This document shows positions 6,110 through 12,538 of a stretch of DNA of 14,841 nucleotides, one piece after another. Position 1 is the first letter of the stretch, and each line of letters starts with the position of its first letter. The position numbers and the translations under genes were made by a program. The stretch comes from Haliea sp041583655 (GTDB lineage Bacteria; Pseudomonadota; Gammaproteobacteria; Pseudomonadales; Halieaceae). The stretch covers positions 1 to 14,841 of the forward strand of contig JBFHFJ010000055.1 in the NCBI GenBank assembly GCA_041583655.1, given 5' to 3'. The notes beneath the pieces were generated by a model, which was not told the origin of the DNA, made no database searches, and saw only the letters and a program-made list of their open reading frames with translations.

Positions 6110-7492
6110 ATGCGCGTCCTCGATGTACTCAACAGCCTCACTTTCCGCTATATCGTCAAGTATGTCACCGCGCTCAGCGCAACGGTGTTTCTGCTGCTGG
6201 CGGTGCTGTACGCGTACTTCAGCTACGGCTATTTCACCGAGTTGCGCTCCTCGATTATCGACGAATTGGAGGCTCTGCAGCTCGTCTACAACGGCCAGGG
6301 ATTGGCGGGGGTGGAACAGTATCTCGCGGACCAGCGCAATCTGCCGACTATCGGGCGCTACAGCTACCTGATTCTCGACACGGAAGGTAACAAAGTGGCT
6401 GGGGATTTGGCGAGAACTCCGCGCTACCGCGAATTTTCCGGCGGCTGGCTGGGTTTCCAGCTGGCGCTGTTGAACTGGGGCGAAACCGTGGACGTGGATT
6501 TTCTCGCCCGGCAGGTGTTCCTGGGAGACGGCTACACGGCCCTCGTGGCGCGCAATTATGCCGATGCGGTAGCCAGCGGCGGGCTGGTACTTGTGACCCT
6601 GTTCCGGGCGATGATCGCCACCCTGCTGCTGGGCATCGTCGGCGGCTTCTTCAGTGCCGCGACCACCCTGCACCGTTTCGAGCGACTCAACAGCGAACTG
6701 TCGGGCATTATTCGCGGCAACCTGTCGGAGCGCCTGTCGATTGAGGGCAAGAAGGGCTACCCGCGCGAGCTTGCCAGGGCCATGAACCTGATGCTGGACC
6801 AGATCGGTTCGTTGATGCAGGGCGTTAAGCAGGTCTCCGACAACATCGCCCACGACCTGCGCACCCCGTTGACCCGGATCCGCAACCAGCTCAGCCAGCT
6901 GCGCCAGCGCCTTGACTCCGAGGGCCAGGATGAGGTGGACCGCATCATTGAGGACTGCGACAGCCTCCTTTCATCCTTCAATGCCCTGTTGCGGATTTCG
7001 GCCCTGGAGTCCGGCAGTCGCGCTCCGGTGCACGCCCGCGTGGCGCTCTCGGGGCTGCTGCAGGACCTGGCTGAACTGTACGAACCGGTAGCCAACGACA
7101 AGCAGGTCAGCTTGCGCCTGGCAATCGCCGGCAACGTCGAGTGCGCCGGTGACGGCGATCTCCTGTTCCAGATGTGCGCCAACCTGCTCGACAACGCCAT
7201 CAAGTACACCCCGGCGGGCGGCAGCATCGACGTGGCCCTTGCTGCGCGCGGCGGCACGGTCGAGATCCAGGTGGCAGACTCAGGGCCGGGAATCGACCTC
7301 GCGGACCGCAAGAACGTGTTTCGCCGTTTTTTCCGGGTCGAGTCCAGTCGCAGCGAGCAACCCGGGCACGGCCTGGGTCTGAGCCTGGTCCAGGCGATCG
7401 TGCATTACCATCGCGGTACCATCGCACTGGAAGACAACGCGCCGGGCCTGCGCGTCGTGGTGAAGCTGCCCGAAACTAGTCCTCGAGACTGA
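6110..7492 (+). CDS. Sensor histidine kinase partner of the response regulator
   Basis: This is an inner-membrane sensor kinase that autophosphorylates and passes phosphate to the regulator encoded just upstream. The 460-residue product has a first membrane helix (about 19-39) and a periplasmic region of roughly 115 residues (about 40-155) with no recognised ligand domain. A second helix (about 157-182) and a HAMP-like linker (about 185-236) follow. The dimerisation/phosphoacceptor helix has H248 in NIAHDLRTPLTRIRNQL. The ATPase domain has an N box (NLLDNAIKYTP, about 358-368), a G1 box DSGPGI (390-395) and a G2 box GHGLGLSL (419-426). All catalytic motifs look intact. The signal sensed is unknown; closeness to lptFG hints at envelope sensing but is only circumstantial. 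Its 3' end overlaps the convergent gene at 7476-8183 by 17 bp. Confidence 0.95.
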   Translation: MRVLDVLNSLTFRYIVKYVTALSATVFLLLAVLYAYFSYGYFTELRSSIIDELEALQLVYNGQGLAGVEQYLADQRNLPTIGRYSYLILDTEGNKVAGDLARTPRYREFSGGWLGFQLALLNWGETVDVDFLARQVFLGDGYTALVARNYADAVASGGLVLVTLFRAMIATLLLGIVGGFFSAATTLHRFERLNSELSGIIRGNLSERLSIEGKKGYPRELARAMNLMLDQIGSLMQGVKQVSDNIAHDLRTPLTRIRNQLSQLRQRLDSEGQDEVDRIIEDCDSLLSSFNALLRISALESGSRAPVHARVALSGLLQDLAELYEPVANDKQVSLRLAIAGNVECAGDGDLLFQMCANLLDNAIKYTPAGGSIDVALAARGGTVEIQVADSGPGIDLADRKNVFRRFFRVESSRSEQPGHGLGLSLVQAIVHYHRGTIALEDNAPGLRVVVKLPETSPRD

Positions 7493-8183
7493 GCCGGCTG
7501 GTGTCGGGCGCTGCTGCGGTGTCCCGCTTGCGGTAGCGCTCCTCAAGTACATCGGCGCCCGCGGCGGCAAGCTCCAGTTTTGACAGATCCAGGGCCGGAG
7601 CCGGTGCCTGGGGCGGGGCGCAGTCGCTGAGGTCACCCCCTTCCGGCGCCAGTGCCAGATCGGCGCTGACTGTTACCGGCGAAGGGGGCGGACCGGAGAG
7701 GCCCGGAATTGTCTCGCCGACGGCTCCCAGCGTCAGGTGGCTGGTATCCGGTGCGGGTGGTGCCGGCGGCGCAGGGTCAGCCAGCCGCTCCCCGGCCGCG
7801 GCGACGTCAAGGGAGGGTGCTTCGACACTGGGCGCAACAGCGGAAGCGCGTTCCCCGGGGCCGAGTACCTCGGTGCCCGGTGGCGCCAGGGTCAGTCCGG
7901 ATTGCTGCGCGGTGGCTGCAGGGGGGGGCGTCGTCCCCGCAACCGCAGCGTCTGCGCAGGGTCTGAGCAGGGGCTTCGCCCCGGCGTTCTGCAGCGCCTG
8001 CTGATACTTGCGCGCGGTTGCCTCATCGGCATCGCGTTTCAGGATCTGGGGCTTGCCGCTGAACAACTTGTCCAGGGTGGCCTCGTCTGCCTTGAACAGA
8101 CGGCCCAGGTTGCCGCGCACGGTGGCCGCATCGCAACCCTCAAGTAACTCCCCCGCAAACATCACATCGAAGCGTGCACTCAT
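7476..8183 (-). CDS. Unnamed protein: small N-terminal domain plus proline-rich tail with about six short motif repeats
   Basis: I do not recognise a named function. The 235-residue product has two parts. Residues 1-75 form a compact charged/hydrophobic domain (FDVMFAGELLEGCDAATV, LGRLFKADEATLDKLFSGKP, then a helix ending QNAGAKPLL). It resembles N-terminal segments that I associate with other uncharacterised proteobacterial proteins. Residues 76-235 are Pro/Ala-rich and probably disordered. They carry a recurring motif of the form S-x-L-x-L-A-x-x-G-x-x-L, at 95-107, 123-134, 148-160, 173-185, 201-213 and, shortened, at the extreme C-terminus 229-235 (SRLSLED). There is no signal peptide or membrane segment. 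ATG 8183 is chosen because it follows a GGGG-type Shine-Dalgarno and starts at the folded part; upstream in-frame codons have no good start. It is convergent with the kinase and divergent from the AraC gene. Confidence 0.75.
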   Translation of the reverse strand: MSARFDVMFAGELLEGCDAATVRGNLGRLFKADEATLDKLFSGKPQILKRDADEATARKYQQALQNAGAKPLLRPCADAAVAGTTPPPAATAQQSGLTLAPPGTEVLGPGERASAVAPSVEAPSLDVAAAGERLADPAPPAPPAPDTSHLTLGAVGETIPGLSGPPPSPVTVSADLALAPEGGDLSDCAPPQAPAPALDLSKLELAAAGADVLEERYRKRDTAAAPDTSRLSLED

Positions 8184-8211
8184 GCCCGTTCCCCGCTCAT
8201 GGCTCACCTCC

Positions 8212-8240
8212 AGTATAGGCGCTGCCGGCAGGCTGACCAA
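8212..8240 (-). promoter_or_regulatory. Putative promoter of the motif-repeat protein gene
   Basis: On the minus strand TTGGTC (8240-8235, 3/6) and TATACT (8217-8212, 5/6) are spaced by exactly 17 bp. Transcription would begin near 8205 and give a leader of about 22 nt to the ATG at 8183. A 10-bp palindrome lies inside the spacer. Confidence 0.42.
8222..8231. promoter_or_regulatory. 10-bp palindrome CTGCCGGCAG, possible operator
   Basis: This is a perfect inverted repeat within the spacer of the minus-strand promoter and between the two divergent start sites of the motif-repeat gene and the AraC gene. A protein bound here would block the minus-strand promoter. In GC-rich DNA a palindrome of this length can arise by chance. 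Confidence 0.25.
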
Positions 8241-8260
8241 GCACCCGCCACTGGCTTCTC

Positions 8261-8269
8261 TGCTAAGAT
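8261..8269 (+). promoter_or_regulatory. Putative extended -10 of the AraC-family gene
   Basis: TGC followed by TAAGAT (8264-8269, 4/6) forms an extended -10 about 38 bp before the ATG at 8307. No good -35 is seen at 16-18 bp, which is common for extended -10 or activator-dependent promoters. Confidence 0.33.
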
Positions 8270-8306
8270 GGCGCACTTCCGAGTACGCTGAGGTTGCCAC
8301 CGGCTG

Positions 8307-9353
8307 ATGTCAGAACAACTGCCCACCCGCTTCGTGCGGACACTGGTGCGCATGGTGGAGGAGCGGGGCCATGATCCGGCTGCGGTTCTGGCTGCCGCCG
8401 GACTGGACTTCGACCCCCGGGAGGAGGGTGCAGCAGGCTACCGGGACCAGGTCAGTGCCATGGAATACTCCCGGGTTTACCAGCAGGTGCTGCGCCTGCT
8501 GCAGGACGCCACCTTCGGGATTACCCGCAGCGACCTGGCGGCCCCCGGCGCGTTCCGGATGATGTGCTACTGCATCATTTCCTGCCGCAACCTCGGTCAT
8601 GCGATCCAGCGGGCAGCGGATTTTTACCGGACGTTTTTCGACGAGCAGAGCCAGCTGTACGCGAATTTCAGCGATGACAGTGCGCGTGTCGGCTACCTGC
8701 AGCGAAGTGGCGCAGAACAGCCGGCGGTGGCCGCGGCGGACGTATACGGCCTGTCCATCTGGCACCGGTTTTTCGGCTGGTTGTGCGGTCGCCCCGTGCC
8801 CTTGCAGCGGGTCGATTTCCAGGGCGGCGTGGCGGCCAGTGAGGACAAGTACCGGGACCTGTTCCAGGCCCCGCTGTACTTCGGTCAGCCTCGCGACCTG
8901 CTTTATTTCGATGCCGCCTGCCTGGCCTGGCCGATAGTGCACACTGAGCATTCACTGGACGAGTTCCTGCGCACGGCGCCGTACCAGTTGCTGTTGATGG
9001 ACGCGCGCTCGGCCAAGGACCGGCTGTCGGCGCAGGTCAGGGCGATGCTCGGGCACGACTTCCAGCAGGGGGTACCTGGATTCGCTGCGATCAGCCAGGC
9101 CCTGAACATGTCCGCGCCTACGCTGCGCCGGAAACTCAGGCGCGAGGGCACAACATTCCAGGCACTCAAGGACGAAGCCCGCTCAGAGGCCGCATGCCTG
9201 GCACTGGACCGCCCTGAGTTGTCCATCCAGGATGTGGCCCTGCAGCTTGGTTTTACCGATCCCAGCGCATTTCACCGGGCATTTCGCAAATGGTCCGGAC
9301 AGACGCCGGGACAATACCGGGCCAGCCGACGCCGCCGGCGTCGGGAAGGCTGA
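8307..9353 (+). CDS. AraC-family transcriptional regulator (arabinose-binding-like N-terminal domain)
   Basis: This is a DNA-binding regulator. The 348-residue product fits the OruR/ArgR-like subgroup of AraC proteins. A large N-terminal ligand-type domain (about 20-205) contains the characteristic FGITRSDLAAPGAFRMMCYC and RAADFYRTFFD blocks. The C-terminal AraC DNA-binding domain has two helix-turn-helix units: ISQALNMSAPTLRRKLRREG (about 262-281) and SIQDVALQLGFTDPSAFHRA (about 306-325). The RKWSGQTPGQYR signature follows. The protein ends in a very basic Arg run. ATG 8307 gives a full-length family N-terminus; the Shine-Dalgarno is poor (GAGG about 12 nt upstream). Members of this subgroup often control catabolic genes, so the ring-degradation genes from 11582 are a possible target. 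That is inference only: about 2 kb and three other genes intervene. Confidence 0.92.
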   Translation: MSEQLPTRFVRTLVRMVEERGHDPAAVLAAAGLDFDPREEGAAGYRDQVSAMEYSRVYQQVLRLLQDATFGITRSDLAAPGAFRMMCYCIISCRNLGHAIQRAADFYRTFFDEQSQLYANFSDDSARVGYLQRSGAEQPAVAAADVYGLSIWHRFFGWLCGRPVPLQRVDFQGGVAASEDKYRDLFQAPLYFGQPRDLLYFDAACLAWPIVHTEHSLDEFLRTAPYQLLLMDARSAKDRLSAQVRAMLGHDFQQGVPGFAAISQALNMSAPTLRRKLRREGTTFQALKDEARSEAACLALDRPELSIQDVALQLGFTDPSAFHRAFRKWSGQTPGQYRASRRRRRREG

Positions 9354-9384
9354 GCCGCGGTACCCTGAATACGCGCTCTCGGGG

Positions 9385-9390
9385 TATAAT
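9385..9390 (+). promoter_or_regulatory. -10 box for bolA-trhO
   Basis: A perfect TATAAT lies 22 bp before the bolA ATG, giving a leader of roughly 16 nt that still includes the GGGAGG Shine-Dalgarno. No recognisable -35 lies at 16-18 bp. bolA genes in some species use stationary-phase sigma factors that need little -35 sequence. Confidence 0.5.
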
Positions 9391-9412
9391 CCGCGCCCCC
9401 AAGGGAGGCCCT

Positions 9413-9748
9413 ATGTCAGTCCAGCAACAGATTCACGATCAACTTGCAGCAGCCCTGGCGCCCGTTCACCTGGAGGTTGCCAACGAGAGCCACATGCACA
9501 GCGTGCCGCCGGATTCGGAGACCCATTTCCGGGTGGTGGTGGTGAGCGAGGCGTTCAGCGGGCAGCGTCAGGTGGCACGGCACCAGAAAGTCTACGGTCT
9601 GCTTGCGGAGCAGCTGCAGGGTCCCGTGCATGCGCTGGCGCTGCACACCTATTCACCCGCGGAGTGGCAGGCTCGGGCCGGCACCGCGCCCGCGTCCCCC
9701 GACTGTCTCGGCGGTAGCAAGGCGGATGCGGGAGGAGCTCACCGATGA
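9413..9748 (+). CDS. bolA: BolA family protein
   Basis: BolA proteins act with monothiol glutaredoxins in Fe-S and redox handling. Classical BolA also affects morphology and envelope genes as a regulator. The 111-residue product matches classical BolA closely: an N-terminal helix (VQQQIHDQL), the ESHMHSVPPDSETHFRVVVV core with the conserved His residues, SEAFSGQRQVARHQKVYGLL, and the HALALHTYSPAEW ending. The tail has one Cys (SPDCLGG). ATG 9413 is chosen for its GGGAGG 5 nt upstream and the canonical start; the longer open frame from 9290 runs through the AraC gene in another frame. The stop overlaps the trhO start as ATGA, so the two genes are almost certainly co-translated. Confidence 0.94.
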   Translation: MSVQQQIHDQLAAALAPVHLEVANESHMHSVPPDSETHFRVVVVSEAFSGQRQVARHQKVYGLLAEQLQGPVHALALHTYSPAEWQARAGTAPASPDCLGGSKADAGGAHR

Positions 9749-10695
9749 CCGGTTTTGTTGTTGCCGCGCTGTATCGCTTTGTAACCCTGGATGACTATCG
9801 CGAGCTGCGCGAGCCGCTACTGGATGAATGTGTGGCTGCCGGGGTCAAGGGCACCCTGCTCCTGGCGGTGGAGGGAATCAACGGCACGATCGCCGGCAGC
9901 CGCGAGGGGATCGACCGCGTGCTGGCCTGGATCCGCAGCGACCCGCGTCTGGCAGCGCTTGAGCACAAGGAATCTGTCGACGAAGAGATGCCTTTTTACC
10001 GCATGAAGGTGAAGTTGAAGCGGGAAATCGTCACCATGGGTGTGAAGGGGATCGACCCCAACAGGGTGGTGGGTACCTACGTTGCACCGCGGGACTGGAA
10101 TACCCTGGTCAATGACCCCGATGTGGTGCTGATCGATACCCGCAACCGCTATGAATACGGCATCGGCACTTTTCGCGGTGCGATTGATCCCGCGACCACC
10201 ACCTTCCGTGAGTTTCCGCGCTATGTGCGCGAGAATCTGGATCCTGCGCGGCACAAGAAGGTTGCCATGTTCTGCACCGGCGGGATCCGCTGCGAGAAGG
10301 CGTCGGCGTTCATGCTGCAGGAGGGTTTCGAGGAGGTGTACCATTTGCAGGGCGGTATCCTCAAATACCTGGAGGAGGTCCCCGAGGAAGAGAGCACCTG
10401 GGAAGGCGAATGTTTTGTATTCGACAACCGGGTTGCGGTCAATCATCGACTGGAAAAGGGCAGCTATGATCAGTGCCACGGCTGTCGCCACCCGATCACC
10501 GCAGCGGAGAAGGCCTCGGACCTGTACCAGCAGGGCGTGTGTTGCCCGCACTGCTATGACAGCCTGACGGAAGAGCAGAAGGCCAGGTTTGCGGAACGCC
10601 AGAAACAGATCGAGCTGGCCGCCCGGCGCGGAGAACAGCACGTGGGCGCTCCGCCGCCCGCTCGCCAGCTCCGCGCCGGCAAGGGCGCGGCCTAG
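9745..10695 (+). CDS. trhO: tRNA uridine(34) hydroxylase (rhodanese-like, YceA/UPF0176)
   Basis: TrhO uses molecular oxygen to hydroxylate U34 of certain tRNAs, the first step to 5-methoxyuridine or 5-carboxymethoxyuridine at the wobble position. The 316-residue product has the family layout. An N-terminal acylphosphatase-like domain (about 1-95) contains GVKGTLLLAVEGINGTIAG. A rhodanese domain (about 115-215) has the active-site C177 in MFCTGGIRCEKA. A C-terminal Cys-rich segment has C244-HG-C247 and C266-C-PH-C270, which could bind metal. The last ~20 residues are a Pro/Arg/Ala tail of low conservation. The ATG at 9745 overlaps the bolA stop by 4 bp. The TAG stop shares a CTAG with the stop of the convergent protease gene. 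Confidence 0.94.
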   Translation: MTGFVVAALYRFVTLDDYRELREPLLDECVAAGVKGTLLLAVEGINGTIAGSREGIDRVLAWIRSDPRLAALEHKESVDEEMPFYRMKVKLKREIVTMGVKGIDPNRVVGTYVAPRDWNTLVNDPDVVLIDTRNRYEYGIGTFRGAIDPATTTFREFPRYVRENLDPARHKKVAMFCTGGIRCEKASAFMLQEGFEEVYHLQGGILKYLEEVPEEESTWEGECFVFDNRVAVNHRLEKGSYDQCHGCRHPITAAEKASDLYQQGVCCPHCYDSLTEEQKARFAERQKQIELAARRGEQHVGAPPPARQLRAGKGAA

Positions 10696-11486
10696 CGTTC
10701 CATTTCCCGCGCGGCGACCCCGCTGCCCGCCGCCGGGGCGAGCTCCGGCGGCAGAGCCCGGCGGAAGGCCGAAACCGGTACGTAGCGGCTGTAGTCAACG
10801 CTGTTGCCTTCGGAAATCACCCCGCTGAGCAGTGGCGCGCCCGCTTTCGTGAGCTGCACGACCGCCCCCCCCGAAGCACCCTTGTAGGCTCGGCAGTCAC
10901 TGTCGCCGCTGCGACTGTCTGCCGCGGTTATGCGGCAGTTTGGGTCATAACTCAACTGTTCGCCATTCGCTCCTGTCCCCGAATCCCGGGAATAGCCCGC
11001 CATGACCACTGGCAGAGCCGGGTCGGCCTGCTGAGGGTGCAGCTGCAGGGCCGGCACCCGGGCAACGGGTACTGGCTGGCGCAGGCGCAGCAATGCCCAG
11101 TCCGCCGCCATGCCACCACCGTCGGTGTAGCGTATCGCCTCTATTGCAAGTGGCGCTCCGCTGGCCGGCAGCAGGGTGAACATGATCCTCTGGCTCAGGT
11201 CCTCGTAATCCTCCAGGCAATGCCATGCCGAAACAATCACCGAGGCATGGCTGGCCCCCGGGGCGGCTACCAGGGTGGCGCTGCAGCGTTCAGTGTGGTG
11301 TCGGGCGTAGCCGTTTTCCAACCTGATGCCGGGAACGGTCAGCTGGCCGATCGCGCGCAGCCAATCGGGCGATGTCGGTGAATAGCGCAGCCGCGAGTCC
11401 TCGCTCGCTCCGGAGGTGGCGGCCAGCAGCAAGAGTACCAGGGGCAGATGGAAGCGCAGGGTAATTTCTCCAGAGTGGCCTAACAT
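10692..11486 (-). CDS. Secreted trypsin-like serine protease (GASGG variant)
   Basis: This is a predicted exported chymotrypsin-fold serine protease of unknown substrate. The 264-residue product has a hydrophobic signal sequence (about 11-27, LRFHLPLVLLLLAATSGA) with likely cleavage near ATSGA/SED. The mature part has C68 and C90 placed as the disulfide flanking the catalytic His (H89 in SAWHC). D129 lies in ADWALLRL and nucleophile S205 in YKGASGG. A second likely disulfide is C184-C198. The usual Asp before the Ser is Ala here. ATG 11486 is preferred over the in-frame TTG at 11495. Neither has a good Shine-Dalgarno, and a GGAG lies 8 nt before an in-frame CTG at about 11459-11457 that would give a compact signal peptide, so the true start is uncertain. 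It is convergent with trhO and divergent from the SDR gene. Confidence 0.85.
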   Translation of the reverse strand: MLGHSGEITLRFHLPLVLLLLAATSGASEDSRLRYSPTSPDWLRAIGQLTVPGIRLENGYARHHTERCSATLVAAPGASHASVIVSAWHCLEDYEDLSQRIMFTLLPASGAPLAIEAIRYTDGGGMAADWALLRLRQPVPVARVPALQLHPQQADPALPVVMAGYSRDSGTGANGEQLSYDPNCRITAADSRSGDSDCRAYKGASGGAVVQLTKAGAPLLSGVISEGNSVDYSRYVPVSAFRRALPPELAPAAGSGVAAREMER

Positions 11487-11581
11487 GTTGGTCAACGGCT
11501 TTCGGGTCGGGCTTGGCGCCTGCCACTGCCCCTATTAGCATGGTCGGTGATAGCAGCCAAAGTAGCAAGCGGGAGGAGTGG

Positions 11582-12445
11582 ATGGGGCAGGGCAGAGATT
11601 GCATCGCGGTGGTGACTGGTGCCAGTCGCGGGGCGGGCAAGGGGATCGCCAGGGCGCTCGCCGCCGCCGGTGCCACGGTGTATATCACCGGCCGTAGCTG
11701 GCGTGCGGGAGAAGCGGCACTGCCCGGGTCGCTGACGGAGACAGCGGAGGACATCCGCGCCGCTGGCGGAGTGGCAGTTCCGGTCCGTTGCGACCACAGC
11801 TGTGACGCAGAGGTGGCAGCCCTGTTCGACCGGGTGCGCGAGGATCACGGTCGGCTCGATATCCTGGTCAACAACGCCACCAGCCTGCACGATGCGCTCA
11901 CCGCGACCGGGCCATTCTGGGAAAAGCCCCTGGATTTGACCACGATATGGGACGTCGGGATGCGCTCTCACTACACCGCGAGCTGGTACGCGGCACCGCT
12001 GCTGTTGGCCAACGGCGAAGGCTTGGTAGTCAATACATCCTCCTTTGGCGGGCGTATCTACATGCACGGCCCGGCCTACGGAGCCGGCAAAGCCGCAGTG
12101 GACAAGATGGCTCACGACATGGCGGTCGACTTCCGGCCTCACAATGTCGCGGTGATTTCACTCTGGATGGGCCTGCTGCTCACCGAGCGCACCCGGCAGG
12201 TGTTTGATGCCGAGCCTGACAAGTACGCAGACCTGGTGGCCACCGCCGAGCATCCGGAGTTCAGCGGCCGGGTAATCGCGGCCCTGTGGGCCGATCCCGG
12301 ACGCATGGCGCACAGCGGCACGGTTTGTATCGGCGCCGAGCTTGGAGCGGCCTACGGAGTCACCGATATCGACGGTGGCCAACCCCCCTCGCACAGGGCC
12401 TTCTTCGGTCCGCCCACGACCTTTGGCGATGCGGTGGTGGAGTAG
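11582..12445 (+). CDS. Short-chain dehydrogenase/reductase, DHRS1-like
   Basis: This is an NAD(P)-dependent classical-type SDR of 287 residues. The nucleotide-binding motif is VTGASRGAGKGIA (11-23). The strand-4 motif is LVNNATS, where NNAT replaces the common NNAG. The catalytic set is S153/S154 in NTSSFGG with Y166 and K170 in YGAGK. The CDHSCDAEVAALFDRV block, the FWEKP segment and the SLWMGLLLTE region closely follow DHRS1-type SDRs, a group that includes a human enzyme reported to reduce some steroids and other carbonyls. The ATG at 11582 follows GGGAGGAG closely; the open frame before it (from 11513) has no conserved content. The gene precedes the ring-degradation genes by 93 bp on the same strand, so a role in oxidoreduction of the same substrate is plausible but unproven. 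Confidence 0.9.
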   Translation: MGQGRDCIAVVTGASRGAGKGIARALAAAGATVYITGRSWRAGEAALPGSLTETAEDIRAAGGVAVPVRCDHSCDAEVAALFDRVREDHGRLDILVNNATSLHDALTATGPFWEKPLDLTTIWDVGMRSHYTASWYAAPLLLANGEGLVVNTSSFGGRIYMHGPAYGAGKAAVDKMAHDMAVDFRPHNVAVISLWMGLLLTERTRQVFDAEPDKYADLVATAEHPEFSGRVIAALWADPGRMAHSGTVCIGAELGAAYGVTDIDGGQPPSHRAFFGPPTTFGDAVVE

Positions 12446-12454
12446 GCTCATACC

Positions 12455-12475
12455 CCATATGGAGGATGATTATCC
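12455..12475. promoter_or_regulatory. Adjacent small palindromes upstream of the monooxygenase gene, possible operator
   Basis: CCATATGG (12455-12462) is a perfect palindrome. GGAT-gatt-ATCC (12464-12475) is a second inverted repeat directly beside it, in the 93-bp gap between the SDR and monooxygenase genes. No clear sigma-70 promoter is visible in the gap. It could be a repressor site for the catabolic genes, or chance. Confidence 0.22.
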
Positions 12476-12538
12476 GGCCTCTGCCACGTTTAATGTCCGC
12501 CCATGCAGAAGAGCAATAACAGTTCCCAGGAGGTTCCG

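Noticed and set aside
8181..8200. A 6-codon mini-ORF (ATG at 8200-8198, minus strand) with a strong GGAGGTGA whose TGA overlaps the start of the motif-repeat gene
   Set aside because: If the TATACT -10 is real, transcription begins inside that Shine-Dalgarno, so the mini-ORF would not be translated efficiently. Both readings cannot hold, and the promoter has better spacing support.
11487..11581. A sigma-70 promoter for the SDR gene in the protease/SDR gap (TTGGCG with TATTAG)
   Set aside because: The spacer is only 14 bp and both boxes are weak. No better pair was seen in the gap, so no promoter is called.
12466..12519. A 17-codon open frame (ATG ATT ATC ... CAA TAA) after GGAGG, upstream of the monooxygenase, as a leader peptide
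   Set aside because: The GGAGG touches the ATG with no spacing, so initiation would be poor. There is no run of regulatory codons and no attenuator-like hairpin with a T tract.
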